Assembly: GCF_014229645.1 (NCBI RefSeq)
Contig: NZ_JAATOD010000001.1
Span: 1,364,001-1,428,000, forward strand
DNA length: 64,000 bases
Source of the DNA: Listeria swaminathanii
Lineage (GTDB): Bacteria; Bacillota; Bacilli; Lactobacillales; Listeriaceae
Reading direction: 5' to 3'
How positions within the stretch are numbered: the stretch's first letter is position 1; each line of letters starts with the position of its first letter. Below, one piece after another: positions 45,551 to 55,718 of this stretch. A model generated the notes under the pieces. That model worked only from the letters and a program-made list of their open reading frames with translations. It had not been told where the DNA came from and did not search any database. The translations under genes and the position numbers were made by a program.

Positions 45551-46501
45551 TTGAAAAAAAGCTATCTTATCGTATTAACCGCACTATTATCCGCTTTATT
45601 AATATTGACTGGCTGTTCGGACAGCAGCGCTACAAAAACGAACAGTGATAAATTAACTGTTTATACGACGGTATATCCTTTGCAGTATTTAACAGAACAA
45701 ATTGGTGGCAAATATGTTGACGTTAACAGTATTTATCCGCCTGGTTCTGACGCGCATAGTTTTGAACCGACACAAAAAGATATGATGAAAATTGCCGATA
45801 GTGATTTATTTTTCTACATCGGGCTTGGCATGGAAGGATTTGTTGATAAAGCAGAAAAAACATTAGCAAACGAACATGTCACTTTCGTCCCTACCGCTGA
45901 AAAGTTAGATTTACCAAAAGATCCGGACGCAGCCGAGGAGCATGATCACGAAAGCGAAGAAGAGCATGAGCATGGCGATATCAACCCCCACGTCTGGTTG
46001 AACCCTGTGTATATGGAACAAATGGCCACAGTCGTCAAAGATAAATTAATCAAAGAAATGCCCGATCAAAAAGAAACATTTGAAAAAAATTATCAAGCTG
46101 TCGAAGAAAAATTGAAAACCTTGGACCAAGATTTCCGCACAGTTACAAGTGAAGCAAAACAAAAAGATTTTGTAACCGCCCATGCTGCCTATAGTTACTG
46201 GGAAACAGAATACAAGTTACACCAAATCCCAATCGCTGGCGTTTCAACAAGCGACGAACCATCTCAAAAGAAATTAAAATCGATTGTCGAAAAAATCGAA
46301 GCAGAAAAAATCCCGTATATCATGCTAGAACAAAATACCAATTCAAAAATAGCGGATGTTATTCAACAAGAAACGAACACAAAAACACTGACACTTCATA
46401 ACTTAGAAACACTAACACAAAAAGATATTGATAAAAACCGTGATTATCTTTCCATTATGAACGACAACTTAAATGCTTTAAAAGAAGGACTTAATTACTA
46501 A
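45551..46501 (+). CDS. Zinc ABC transporter substrate-binding lipoprotein (ZnuA/AdcA-like)
   Basis: 316-residue lipoprotein: signal peptide ending LILTGC, so Cys is lipidated. The cluster A-1 metal-binding fold shows zinc ligands in SDAHSFEPT, INPHVWLNP and VTAHAAYSY, plus an acidic ligand in the C-terminal lobe near GVSTSDEPS or LEQNTNSK. The His/Asp/Glu-rich loop (about residues 130-148: EEHDHESEEEHEHGD) is typical of zinc-specific members. I chose the TTG at 45551, with GAGGAG 8 bases upstream; a GTG at 45542 would overlap that site. No permease or ATPase gene is adjacent, so it must feed a transporter elsewhere. A Zur box precedes it. Confidence 0.92.
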   Translation: MKKSYLIVLTALLSALLILTGCSDSSATKTNSDKLTVYTTVYPLQYLTEQIGGKYVDVNSIYPPGSDAHSFEPTQKDMMKIADSDLFFYIGLGMEGFVDKAEKTLANEHVTFVPTAEKLDLPKDPDAAEEHDHESEEEHEHGDINPHVWLNPVYMEQMATVVKDKLIKEMPDQKETFEKNYQAVEEKLKTLDQDFRTVTSEAKQKDFVTAHAAYSYWETEYKLHQIPIAGVSTSDEPSQKKLKSIVEKIEAEKIPYIMLEQNTNSKIADVIQQETNTKTLTLHNLETLTQKDIDKNRDYLSIMNDNLNALKEGLNY

Positions 46502-46502
46502 A

Positions 46503-46543
46503 AAAAAGAAAGGCGCCCTATTTACTTAGAGTGCCTTTCTTTT
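46503..46543. terminator. Terminator between the zinc lipoprotein gene and menE
   Basis: A 10-bp stem AAAGAAAGGC/GCCTTTCTTT with A and T runs on the two sides; it overlaps the end of menE and can serve both converging units. Confidence 0.75.
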
Positions 46544-47931
46544 AATTTATTGCGCTGAATTTTACCAGAAGCAGTTTTTGGCAAGTTTTCAACAAGCGTG
46601 ATTTGTTTTGGAATTTTAAAGCTAGCCAAATTCGTTTGGCAAATATCCCGTAATTCTGCTTCGTCAAAAGTTTGTTCCGCAACGATAAAAGCGACTGGTA
46701 CACTGCCCCATTTATCATCAGGCTTTCCTACTACAGCAACTTCTTTCACCGCGGCGTAGGCACCAATGACATGCTCTATTTCGGTTGGATAAATGTTCTC
46801 TCCTCCCGAAATAATCAAATCAGAACGGCGCTCTAACACAAAGAGGAAACCTTCCTCATCCAAATAACCGATATCCCCTGTTTTAAACCAGCCATCTACA
46901 AATGCAGCTTCTGTCGCTAACTCGTTATGCAAATATCCTGGTGTAATCGATGGACCTTTTAGTAAAATTTCCCCGTCTTCCGCAATGGTAACTTCTGCCG
47001 GAAATAACGCTTTACCAGAAGAACCGATTTTGTTTAAAGCGTCTTTAGGTGGCAATGTGACGATTTGTGAGGCAGTTTCGGTCATACCAAACGACTGAAC
47101 GAGCGGAATAGCCCGCTGCTTACAAATTTCTAAAACCGCCTTACTCGCTGGCCCACCTCCAAGTAAAACAGTCCGCAAATTCGGATGATAACTACCACCA
47201 TGAATTTTAAGCAACCGTTCGAGCATCGAAGTCACCACCGAAATCGTAGAAATTTTACCACTTTCTAGCAATTGAGTGATTTTTTCTTCATCAAAATGTT
47301 CTTCCAAATACACAGGAATTCCGTAAATCAGCGACCGCATCATAATCGATAAACCGCTAATATGGAAAATCGGCACAGCACAAAGCCAGCTATCTTTTTC
47401 GGTCAAACCTAAATTCAAAACGGAAGAAACCGCACTCCACCAATGATTTTCATAGGTTTGCATAACACCTTTTGGCTGCCCTGTTGTCCCTGACGTATAC
47501 ATAACCGAAGCCACACGCGATAAGTCCCATGTTTCTACCAGTTCCGGCGCTATATAGTCTGTTTGTTGCAATTCGGTGTAGCTAATTCCAGTTGCCACTT
47601 TATCCGCAAAGGAATCGGCCATAATCACTTGTTGTACTTCCGCATTGGCAAGCTGAAAAGCAATTTCTTTTTTCGTCAAACGGTTATTTAGGAATAGCGT
47701 GACAGCACCAAGTTGTTGCAAGGCATGAATAAGCAAAAACGTCATTCGGTCGTTTTTTCCTAGCAAGGCGACCATCTCGTCTTTTCTAATACCACGCGCA
47801 AACAATTTCCCTGCAATTAGCTCTACCGCTTCACTTATTTCCGCAAATGTTTCTTCTTTTCCTTCAAAAACGAGCGCGGTCTCGTTAGGAGAAAGCCGCA
47901 CTCGTTTTTGAAGCCAGTTTGTCATGTCCAT
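46522..47931 (-). CDS. menE: O-succinylbenzoate-CoA ligase
   Basis: 469-residue adenylating enzyme that activates o-succinylbenzoate with CoA in menaquinone synthesis. The AMP-binding P-loop VMYTSGTTGQPKGVMQTYENH, SFGMTETASQI, FKTGDIGYLDEEG and the C-terminal Lys region LPKTASGKIQRNKL are present. It is the last gene of the menFDHBE operon, 15 bases after menB. The first ATG has AAGGTG 5 bases upstream; a second ATG two codons on is possible. Confidence 0.95.
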   Translation of the reverse strand: MDMTNWLQKRVRLSPNETALVFEGKEETFAEISEAVELIAGKLFARGIRKDEMVALLGKNDRMTFLLIHALQQLGAVTLFLNNRLTKKEIAFQLANAEVQQVIMADSFADKVATGISYTELQQTDYIAPELVETWDLSRVASVMYTSGTTGQPKGVMQTYENHWWSAVSSVLNLGLTEKDSWLCAVPIFHISGLSIMMRSLIYGIPVYLEEHFDEEKITQLLESGKISTISVVTSMLERLLKIHGGSYHPNLRTVLLGGGPASKAVLEICKQRAIPLVQSFGMTETASQIVTLPPKDALNKIGSSGKALFPAEVTIAEDGEILLKGPSITPGYLHNELATEAAFVDGWFKTGDIGYLDEEGFLFVLERRSDLIISGGENIYPTEIEHVIGAYAAVKEVAVVGKPDDKWGSVPVAFIVAEQTFDEAELRDICQTNLASFKIPKQITLVENLPKTASGKIQRNKLKERHSK

Positions 47932-47946
47932 TTTTACACCTTCAAA

Positions 47947-48765
47947 TCAAGGGAATTTTGGAAATTGGTCAAAGTCTGGATCGCGTTTTTCTTTAAAGGC
48001 ATCGCGACCTTCTTTTGCTTCGTCCGTTGTATAGTATAGAAGTGTTGCGTCACCAGCTAATTGCTGAATACCCGCTAAACCATCTGTATCTGCATTGAAC
48101 GCAGCTTTGATGAAACGAAGCGCAGTCGGACTTTTTTGTAACATTTCTTTCGCCCAAGCTACTGTTTCTTTTTCTAAATCTGCTACTGGAACAACAGTGT
48201 TAATCCAGCCCATTTCAAGTGCTTCGTCCGCTGAATATTGGCGGCACATGAACCAAACTTCTTTCGCTTTCTTATGTCCGATAACACGTGCTAAATAGCC
48301 AGAACCATAACCCGCATCAAAGCTACCAACATTCGGTCCAGTTTGACCAAACTTCGCGTTATCTGCAGCAATTGTTAAGTCACATACTAATTGAAGAACG
48401 TTTCCTCCACCAATTGACCAGCCTGCAACCATCGCGATAACCGGTTTTGGAATAACACGAATTAAACGTTGTAAGTCAAGAACATTCAAGCGTGGAATTT
48501 GGTCATCACCAACATAACCACCGTGGCCTCGAACTTTTTGGTCTCCGCCAGAACAGAAAGCTTTTTCGCCTTCCCCTGTTAAAATAATAACGCCAAGATT
48601 CGAATTATCACGCGCTAAGTTAAATGCATCAATCATTTCTGTTACTGTTTTTGGTGTAAAAGCATTATGTACTTCAGGGCGATTAATCGTAATTTTCGCG
48701 ATTCCTTCGTAACTTTCATATTTGATTTCCTCGTATACTTTTTCTGTTTGCCAATTAAAACTCAT
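47947..48765 (-). CDS. menB: 1,4-dihydroxy-2-naphthoyl-CoA synthase
   Basis: 272-residue crotonase-fold enzyme that closes the naphthoquinone ring. The oxyanion-hole and active-site segments [34 protein letters not shown] and [19 protein letters not shown] are those of MenB. Its ATG overlaps the menH stop codon by 4 bases. Length equals Bacillus MenB. Confidence 0.97.
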   Translation of the reverse strand: MSFNWQTEKVYEEIKYESYEGIAKITINRPEVHNAFTPKTVTEMIDAFNLARDNSNLGVIILTGEGEKAFCSGGDQKVRGHGGYVGDDQIPRLNVLDLQRLIRVIPKPVIAMVAGWSIGGGNVLQLVCDLTIAADNAKFGQTGPNVGSFDAGYGSGYLARVIGHKKAKEVWFMCRQYSADEALEMGWINTVVPVADLEKETVAWAKEMLQKSPTALRFIKAAFNADTDGLAGIQQLAGDATLLYYTTDEAKEGRDAFKEKRDPDFDQFPKFP

Positions 48766-49589
48766 TTTTCTTCCTCCTTTAAAATAACTTCCAGCCAGTT
48801 AGAAAGCTGACTTAAAAAGATCATTGGTTGTTCTAAATAAACAGCATGCCCCGCATCTTGCACCGTGACATGAGTGCTATTTGGTAAAAGTTGTTGCATT
48901 TCCTGGGCGATTGTTTCGAATTTGGCATCTAAAGCACCGGTAATGAGTAGCGCCGGAAAATGAAAGTGCGCTAGCTTGCTCCAATAAGAGGGTTGCTTCC
49001 CAGTGCCCATTCCGCGTAAACTCATCGCCAAGCCGAGTGGGTTTTGCGCTAATCGTTCTAATCTAATTCGCTTTTTCCGCTCATCTGGCAAAACAGACTG
49101 TGACGCAAAAAGGGCTAAATTTTCCCAGTAGTCGACAAAAGGCTTGATGCCATCTGTTTCAATCTGATCTGCTAAATGGTTATCGGCTTGAACTCGACTC
49201 GCACGAACATCCGCTTGCCTAAGTCCCGGTGAGCTACTAACTAATACAAGTCCGCGCACCATTTCTGGATACGCGGCGGCAAAAGCAGTTGCCACTCGCC
49301 CGCCCATCGAATAACCAAGCACAAAACATTTGGCGATTTTTAATTGATGTAACATCTCGGCCAAATCAGCGCATATTTCTTGTATCGAATAGCGCGCCAC
49401 TTCTTCTGGGCTTGCTGTTTTTCCGTGCCCAAGTAGATCTGGCGCGACAATATTATACCATTCTTTTAAATGGGAAATGCTATCTTGAAACGTTTCGCTT
49501 GATCCTGTAAAACCATGCAACATTAGTAAAACGGGTTTATCGCCACTTAAAGCATTTGTCAGATAGTAATGTTGACCATTTACTAACAT
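48762..49589 (-). CDS. menH: SHCHC synthase (alpha/beta hydrolase)
   Basis: 275-residue alpha/beta hydrolase that eliminates pyruvate in menaquinone synthesis. The oxyanion region [12 protein letters not shown], the nucleophile elbow [10 protein letters not shown] (Ser), an Asp in TGALDAKFE and the catalytic His in [11 protein letters not shown] are present. It starts one base after the menD stop codon and overlaps menB by 4 bases, within the men operon. Confidence 0.92.
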   Translation of the reverse strand: MLVNGQHYYLTNALSGDKPVLLMLHGFTGSSETFQDSISHLKEWYNIVAPDLLGHGKTASPEEVARYSIQEICADLAEMLHQLKIAKCFVLGYSMGGRVATAFAAAYPEMVRGLVLVSSSPGLRQADVRASRVQADNHLADQIETDGIKPFVDYWENLALFASQSVLPDERKKRIRLERLAQNPLGLAMSLRGMGTGKQPSYWSKLAHFHFPALLITGALDAKFETIAQEMQQLLPNSTHVTVQDAGHAVYLEQPMIFLSQLSNWLEVILKEEEK

Positions 49590-49590
49590 A

Positions 49591-51333
49591 TTAATCTAAT
49601 GCCTTTAATGCGTCCGCAATTTTAGCCCAAAGTGCTTGGTGATTTGCTTTATTTTCGTGACGATTGGTTTTCACTTCAATAATATCTAAACCTTTGTGAT
49701 AGCCAGCTTTATCAATTGCTTCTTCTAGCTCATCGACAGATTTCGCCTCATGATAATCCGCATCATAAAACGCAGCAGCAAAGCGAAAATCCAGTTCAGT
49801 TGACGTACCAAAAAGTGATTCGAAATACTTCGGTTCATTCGCTTGCGGTAAAAAGGAGAAGATTCCCCCGCCATCATTGTTCACAATAATAATTGTCAGA
49901 TTCATCTTATATTTTTTAGCCATGAGCAAACCATTCATATCATGATAAAACGATAAATCACCAATTAGTAAAAACATCGGTTGGAACACAACACTAGCAC
50001 CTAGCGCCGAAGAAACAACTCCGTCAATACCATTAGCCCCGCGGTTTGCGAGCATTTTTATTTTTTTATCAATTTGTGGGAAATACGTGTCAACATCGCG
50101 AATTGGCATACTGTTACCAATAAAAAGTCCAGCTTTATCAGGCAACAAGCGGCGTAATTCCGCAACAATCTTGCCCTCTTCTAAAGTCGTCGTATTCGCC
50201 ATTTCTGACAGAACGATTTCGCGTGCCACTTTGTTATAAGAAGTCCATCTAGTGAGCCATGCGGCATTTTTCGCATCGTCTGGCATATTTTGTAGCATAA
50301 TATCGACTAAAAATCGCTCATCACAGTGAATCATGTCCGTTACTGCTTTAATCGGATCTTTCCAAGCAGCCCCAGGATCCACAACGTAAAAACGAACATC
50401 TGAAAGCTGCTCTAACCAGTTTTTAAGTGGTTTAGAAACAGGCATACTTCCAAAACGAATCACGACTTCCGGTGTTAAATTAGCCAAAATCTCCGCTTCT
50501 TTTAAAAACGCATCATATTGGTCAATCACGACTTCATCCACTGCCCCGTAAGATCGCAACCCAGAAAGTGGATCCGCTAAAATTGGCCAACCTAGTTTTT
50601 TCGCTAAATCAACCATCGGCTGTTCCAATTCTTTTTTATCAATTGGGCCTACAACGAATACCCCTTTTTTACCAGTGCATTCCGTCACCATTTTTTGAAT
50701 CGAATGATCGTCTAACACTTCATGCGTATAATAAATATGTACGTGATGGTGTTTTTTCCCGGTTGCGGTAAATGGTGAAGGCTCTAAAATTGGTACAAGT
50801 GGTTCCCGCAATGGAAAATTCAGATGGACTGGGCCACGTGGTGTTTTCATTGCAATATCTACCGCGCGACTACCATGCCATTTTGCATAACGAAGCATTT
50901 CCTCGCTATTTTCAGGAAGCGCCATATCGGTAAAATCTTTGACATGCGAACCGTATAAATGCAGCTGATCCATCGCTTGTGGGGCCCCGACATTTCGAAG
51001 CTCATGCGGACGATCAGCAGTTAAAACAATCAGTGGAATCTGTGACAAATTCGCTTCAACAACTGCAGGGAAATAGTTTGCCGCCGCAGTTCCAGAAGTA
51101 CAAAGCAGAACAACCGGACGTTTCGAAGCTTTCGCCAGACCTAGTGCAAAAAAGCCAGCCGAGCGTTCGTCAACATCCACATAAATTTTCAAAATCGGAT
51201 GTTCTGCCATCATCAGTGCAAGTGGAGTAGAACGTGAACCCGGGCTAATAATTGCTTCTTTCACACCGGCTTGCACAAGCTCCTCAATAAATGCAGCTAG
51301 ATAATCTGTCAGCACTTGTTCGTGGTTTGTCAT
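49591..51333 (-). CDS. menD: SEPHCHC synthase (menaquinone biosynthesis)
   Basis: 580-residue thiamine diphosphate enzyme that joins isochorismate and 2-oxoglutarate. The N-terminal domain has ISPGSRSTPLALMMAEH and the activating Glu in VDERSAGFFALG. The cofactor-binding segment GDLSFYHDMNGLLMAKKY ends in the conserved NNDGGGIFSFLPQ. Its ATG overlaps the menF stop by 4 bases. Confidence 0.97.
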   Translation of the reverse strand: MTNHEQVLTDYLAAFIEELVQAGVKEAIISPGSRSTPLALMMAEHPILKIYVDVDERSAGFFALGLAKASKRPVVLLCTSGTAAANYFPAVVEANLSQIPLIVLTADRPHELRNVGAPQAMDQLHLYGSHVKDFTDMALPENSEEMLRYAKWHGSRAVDIAMKTPRGPVHLNFPLREPLVPILEPSPFTATGKKHHHVHIYYTHEVLDDHSIQKMVTECTGKKGVFVVGPIDKKELEQPMVDLAKKLGWPILADPLSGLRSYGAVDEVVIDQYDAFLKEAEILANLTPEVVIRFGSMPVSKPLKNWLEQLSDVRFYVVDPGAAWKDPIKAVTDMIHCDERFLVDIMLQNMPDDAKNAAWLTRWTSYNKVAREIVLSEMANTTTLEEGKIVAELRRLLPDKAGLFIGNSMPIRDVDTYFPQIDKKIKMLANRGANGIDGVVSSALGASVVFQPMFLLIGDLSFYHDMNGLLMAKKYKMNLTIIIVNNDGGGIFSFLPQANEPKYFESLFGTSTELDFRFAAAFYDADYHEAKSVDELEEAIDKAGYHKGLDIIEVKTNRHENKANHQALWAKIADALKALD

Positions 51334-52718
51334 TTCTTTATGCCTCCTAATACGCGTAACATCGGTTGGAATTTAACCGCCGTTTCTTTTAATTCTTCTT
51401 GTGGTACAGAATCACCAACAATCCCGCAACCAGCATAGATTAACCCTTGTGAATCAACAATTAAACCAGAACGAATGGCAACGGCGAACTCACCAGAACC
51501 TTTTAAATCTATCCAACCAATTGGGGCACCGTAAAATCCACGGTCCATTTCTTCCTTCATCCGAATAATAGCTAGCCCCATTTTTTGAGGTAAGCCGCCA
51601 AGTGCTGGTGTTGGATGTAAAGCTTTCACCATTTCAAGCATCGAAACTTCTGGCTTTTTCTTCGCGGAAATATTCATGTATAAATGTTGAATATCACGAT
51701 TTTTCAAAAGTACAGGTTGGCTAGATAACGACAGCCCTGTTGTAAATGGTTTTAACGTTTCTTCCATCATTTGTACAACATAAGAATGCTCTCGTAAGTT
51801 TTTCGCATCTTGTAATAGCGCGTTTCCTAAAGCATCATCCGCCTCTTCAGTAGCCCCACGCTCCGTAGAACCAGCCACGCATGATGAGTGAATCGTATCC
51901 CCATTTACAGCAAGTAATCTTTCTGGAGTTGCTCCGAAAAAGACCCCTGTTCCCTTTTCAATAAGGAAGAAATAACTATTTTCTTGTGTTGCTAGCATAT
52001 TTTCTAAAATAATTGCGCTATCTACTTGGCGCTGGAACCGTAGCCCCATGCGTCTAGCTAGAACAACTTTTTTCACGTCTTCCGAATGATTAATCATATC
52101 GATAATTTCACTCGCAGTTTCAAGGAAATGCTCTTTGCCGATTTCCTTAAAATCTGTTAGTAACGCCATTTCAGCTTCATTAACCTCTTGATGAATGATT
52201 TTTTGCCATTGATTAAAAACGGCTTCTAATTTGCTTTCCGTATCGTCTGAATAGATGGACAAGTTGACCGTTAAGTAGCTTTTACCGTCTTTATTTGTCA
52301 ACATAAATAACGGTAAGTAAAACAAGCCATCTTTGAAACTTTGCCATTCTTTCTCTGTATCTCGCTCAGGATCAAAGGCAAAACCACCAAAGTACACTGG
52401 CCCAGTCGCATCTACTGTAGCATTCGTTACACTAGTGCGCAGTCTTTTTTCAATTTTCTCTTGCAGTCCAAGAAAAGCATCTTTTTTCTTCTCCGCCAAA
52501 AATTGTTTCGTTACGCCAAAACCGGTCATCGTCAGCGTCATTTCTGGATTTTGCCAGAAAAAACGTTCACCTTTAAAAGCAGTACCAGCTTTTTTAAATA
52601 ATTTGACTGGAGACACTAATTCATCTAACTCAGTTACCCAGCTAAATAGAGCCGGTTGATCTTGGCTTGCGCTACGTTTCGCTTGATTAAATAAATCAAG
52701 AGGCAATTTAGTATTCAT
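51330..52718 (-). CDS. menF: Menaquinone-specific isochorismate synthase
   Basis: 462-residue chorismate-using enzyme that makes isochorismate, the first step of menaquinone synthesis. The conserved chorismate-binding blocks GATPERLLAVNGDTIHSSCVAGSTERG, LHPTPALGGLPQ and YGAPIGWIDLKGSGEFAVAIRS are intact. The ATG has AAGGAGA upstream. It is the first gene of menFDHBE and lies divergent to menA across 174 bases. Confidence 0.95.
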   Translation of the reverse strand: MNTKLPLDLFNQAKRSASQDQPALFSWVTELDELVSPVKLFKKAGTAFKGERFFWQNPEMTLTMTGFGVTKQFLAEKKKDAFLGLQEKIEKRLRTSVTNATVDATGPVYFGGFAFDPERDTEKEWQSFKDGLFYLPLFMLTNKDGKSYLTVNLSIYSDDTESKLEAVFNQWQKIIHQEVNEAEMALLTDFKEIGKEHFLETASEIIDMINHSEDVKKVVLARRMGLRFQRQVDSAIILENMLATQENSYFFLIEKGTGVFFGATPERLLAVNGDTIHSSCVAGSTERGATEEADDALGNALLQDAKNLREHSYVVQMMEETLKPFTTGLSLSSQPVLLKNRDIQHLYMNISAKKKPEVSMLEMVKALHPTPALGGLPQKMGLAIIRMKEEMDRGFYGAPIGWIDLKGSGEFAVAIRSGLIVDSQGLIYAGCGIVGDSVPQEELKETAVKFQPMLRVLGGIKK

Positions 52719-52751
52719 ATGCTTATCTCTCCTTTTACATTCACATCTTCT

Positions 52752-52761
52752 ATTATACCAA
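52752..52761 (-). promoter_or_regulatory. menF operon promoter (extended -10)
   Basis: TTGGTATAAT on the minus strand with TATAAT at 52752-52757. No good -35 hexamer is seen at the right distance; the TG before the -10 may compensate. It lies 34 bases before menF. Confidence 0.5.
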
Positions 52762-52815
52762 AAATGGAGCTAAACTGCTTGGTTTGCGTTTTTTCTTTCA
52801 TTTCGTCATTAATTA

Positions 52816-52844
52816 TTGACGCCGTTGCAATATTTCCCTAAAAT
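52816..52844 (+). promoter_or_regulatory. menA promoter
   Basis: -35 TTGACG (52816-52821), a 17-base spacer and -10 TAAAAT (52839-52844), about 49 bases before menA and divergent from the menF promoter. Confidence 0.75.
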
Positions 52845-52892
52845 GAAGGGTAGACATCTGAAACATATGGAAGTGAAAAAGGAGAGAAAAAC

Positions 52893-53831
52893 ATGGCTAA
52901 TGCCTCTAAATCTGCACTTACGAAACAAACTGGATTTCAAAAATGGTGGACATTACTTCGCCCCCATACACTTGTAGCCTCTTTTGTTCCAGTATTTCTT
53001 GGAACATCGGTCGCAATGAGTTATACCAGTTTTCATTTTACACGTTTTATCGTCATGCTAATTGCTTGTTTCTTCATACAAACATCCGCCAATTTATTCA
53101 ATGAATATTTTGATTATAAAAAAGGGCAAGATGATGAGCACTCGGTCGGCAATGGTGGTGCTATCGTTCGTAACGGTATGCGTCCCGGATTCATTTTGTT
53201 CCTCGCAATCTTGTTATACATTTTATCGATTCTCGGCGGTGTCTATTTATCCTTCGAGTTAAATTGGTATGTTGGCTTACTTGGCGCAATTTGTATGCTT
53301 GTTGGTTTCCTTTATACAGGTGGGCCATATCCAATCGCTTATACGCCATTTGGTGAAATCATGGCAGGCTTCTTCATGGGAGGAATTATTACTTTCATTT
53401 CCTTCTACATCCAAGCCGAATTTATTAGTATGTTTATCGTATATGTATCCATTCCAGTTATGGTGCTTGTCGGTAACTTGCTACTGGCCAATAGTATTCG
53501 TGATTTAGTACCTGATAAGAAAAATGGTCGTTTGACTTTAGCTATCTTGCTTGGCCGTAAATGGGCAACCGTATTGTTCGCAGCAGCCTTTCTTTTCAGT
53601 TATGTATTTGAAATCTCTCTTATTTTTACGCAAGATGCTCCGTGGTGGACACTGTTAATTTTACTAAGTTTGCCAGAAGCCGTTCGTGCCGTTCGCCGCT
53701 TCATTGGTAAAACATCGCCAATCACAATGGTTCCAGCGATGAAATCCACTTCCAAAGCATTAACTATCTTTGGAATCACACTAGCGCTTGCTTACCTTTT
53801 AAGCCTTTTATCTCGAAACTTATTCATGTAA
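52893..53831 (+). CDS. menA: 1,4-dihydroxy-2-naphthoate polyprenyltransferase
   Basis: 312-residue UbiA-family membrane enzyme that attaches the prenyl tail to give demethylmenaquinone. The first Asp-rich motif is in NLFNEYFDYKKGQDDEHS and the second in ANSIRDLVPDKKNGRLT. About eight to nine membrane segments are visible. AAGGAGAG precedes the ATG. Divergent placement from menFDHBE completes most of the pathway here; menaquinone methyltransferase is not in the window. Confidence 0.95.
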   Translation: MANASKSALTKQTGFQKWWTLLRPHTLVASFVPVFLGTSVAMSYTSFHFTRFIVMLIACFFIQTSANLFNEYFDYKKGQDDEHSVGNGGAIVRNGMRPGFILFLAILLYILSILGGVYLSFELNWYVGLLGAICMLVGFLYTGGPYPIAYTPFGEIMAGFFMGGIITFISFYIQAEFISMFIVYVSIPVMVLVGNLLLANSIRDLVPDKKNGRLTLAILLGRKWATVLFAAAFLFSYVFEISLIFTQDAPWWTLLILLSLPEAVRAVRRFIGKTSPITMVPAMKSTSKALTIFGITLALAYLLSLLSRNLFM

Positions 53832-53833
53832 AA

Positions 53834-53868
53834 AAAACTGGTTGTCATAACGACAACCAGTTTTTTAT
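53834..53868. terminator. Bidirectional terminator between menA and the methionine operon
   Basis: A perfect 13-bp stem AAAACTGGTTGTC/GACAACCAGTTTT with a 5-base loop, with A and T runs on both sides. Confidence 0.9.
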
Positions 53869-55718
53869 TTGGAAACAATTTGGACTTGCTGTTTGTTTTG
53901 AACATATTTCGCCAGTTCAATCGATAAATCATACCGCAAAAATGGCGTAATAATATAAATCCCTTGAAAATGCGCACAAATCGCATCCACTAACTCGCGC
54001 GCAATCGCCATACCTTCTTCATTAGCATGGCCATGCTCTTCCGCTTCTCTCATTCGCTCACGTACCTCATCGGTCAAACGAATTCCAGGAACTTCATTAT
54101 GAAGAAACTCCGCATTCCGACTCGACAAAAGTGGCATAACTCCAATGAAAAGTGGCACATTAATCTTTGCTTTTTGCAAGGCTTCTTTCAATAAAACAGC
54201 TTTATTCACGTCATAAATTGGCTGGGTAATAATATAATCGGCGCCATATTCCACTTTTCGCTCAATTAACCGAACCGCTTTCTCTAAGTTCAGCACATTC
54301 GGATTAAACGCTGCGCCAACATGGAATCGCGCCTTTTCTTTCAGCGACTTCCCAGTATAAGAAATCCCGTCATTAAACTTTTTAATCAGCTGAACTAACT
54401 CCACCGACCTTAAATCAAATACCGACGAAGCTCCGGGAAAATCCCCTACTTTCGTTGGATCACCAGTAATCGCCAGCACATCATGCAGCCCTAATTTATG
54501 AAATCCCATAACATGCGAGTGCATCCCGACCAGATTATGATCTCGAGTCGTCAAGTGAATGAGCGGCTTAATCCCGTACTCATGCTTCAAAATCGAAGCT
54601 AGTGCCATATTACTAATCCGCGGCGTGGCAAGCGAGTTATCCGAAATCGTAATCGCATCAACTCCCGCCGCATCAAGCGCCTTAGCCCCTTCAAAAAATT
54701 TCGTCGTATCAAAAGTCCGCGGTGGATCTAATTCAACTAAAATCGTCAAACGTTCCTTCACTTTATCAAGCAATCGCTCACCTGACTCCGCGTCCTCCAC
54801 CTCTTCCGGAACAAGCTCCAAAATCGGCCGAACTTCTTTTTCCAAAATTGGCTTTGTTGACTGCAACCCCGCTCTTAAAGCACGAATATGATCTGGCGTC
54901 GTCCCACAACAACCACCAATAATCCGAGCGCCTTCTTGACGAAAAACCTCACCATATTGCGCAAAATAATCCGTATCCGATTGATAAATGACTTTACCTT
55001 CTTGCATTTCTGGCAAACTGGCATTCGGATAAACAGCCAAATACGCATTGTCATACAGCGGCACTGTTTCTAGCGCGCGTGCCATATGATATGGACCTAG
55101 TCGACAATTGATACCAACAACATCCGCACCAAGCGCAATCAATTCCTCCAGCGCATCCGGTAATTTTTGCCCATTTTGCAGTATGCCCGGTTCATGCATC
55201 GAAACATTCGCAACCACTGGCAAATCGGTCGTTTCACGTAGAATTTTTAGTACTGTTTTAAGCTCATCTAAATCATAATACGTTTCCAGCAAAATCGCAT
55301 CCACACCGTCTAACAAAAAACAGTATAGCTGCTCCCTAAAACTACGCTTAATTTCTTCAAGTGGAGCCGCCGGAAGTCTTGCATCCACGGCCCCGTTTAT
55401 CCCACCAATCGTGCCAAAAATATACGTTCCAGTTCCTCTTGCTGCTTCCTTCGCTAACCGAATCGCCGCTTGATTAATCCGCTTCACTTCATCCTCTAAA
55501 CCATATCGCGCTAATTTAATATAATTGGCGCCATATGTATTCGTTTGGATAATATCCGCCCCAGCACCAATATATGCTTTATGAATCGCAACGATATCTT
55601 CCGGATGAGACAAATTCAGTTCCTCAAACGAACGATCCACCCCATAAGAATAAAGTAAAGTGCCCATCGCACCGTCAGCAATTAATACTTTTTCACTTAA
55701 ATCTTTTCTTAAATTCAC
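53865..55718 (-). CDS. yitJ: Bifunctional homocysteine S-methyltransferase / methylenetetrahydrofolate reductase
   Basis: 617-residue fusion. The N-terminal half (about 1-290) is a homocysteine S-methyltransferase with zinc ligands in VGINCRLGPYH and IIGGCCGTTPDHIRA. The C-terminal half (about 320-617) is a flavin-dependent 5,10-methylene-THF reductase (LVELDPPRTF, ITISDNS, HLTTRDHNL, ITGDPTKVGDFPGASSVFD, YIITQPIYD). The pairing makes methyl-THF and uses methyl groups for methionine, as in B. subtilis YitJ. The GTG start overlaps the metC stop by 4 bases. Last gene of the met operon. Confidence 0.93.
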   Translation of the reverse strand: MNLRKDLSEKVLIADGAMGTLLYSYGVDRSFEELNLSHPEDIVAIHKAYIGAGADIIQTNTYGANYIKLARYGLEDEVKRINQAAIRLAKEAARGTGTYIFGTIGGINGAVDARLPAAPLEEIKRSFREQLYCFLLDGVDAILLETYYDLDELKTVLKILRETTDLPVVANVSMHEPGILQNGQKLPDALEELIALGADVVGINCRLGPYHMARALETVPLYDNAYLAVYPNASLPEMQEGKVIYQSDTDYFAQYGEVFRQEGARIIGGCCGTTPDHIRALRAGLQSTKPILEKEVRPILELVPEEVEDAESGERLLDKVKERLTILVELDPPRTFDTTKFFEGAKALDAAGVDAITISDNSLATPRISNMALASILKHEYGIKPLIHLTTRDHNLVGMHSHVMGFHKLGLHDVLAITGDPTKVGDFPGASSVFDLRSVELVQLIKKFNDGISYTGKSLKEKARFHVGAAFNPNVLNLEKAVRLIERKVEYGADYIITQPIYDVNKAVLLKEALQKAKINVPLFIGVMPLLSSRNAEFLHNEVPGIRLTDEVRERMREAEEHGHANEEGMAIARELVDAICAHFQGIYIITPFLRYDLSIELAKYVQNKQQVQIVSK

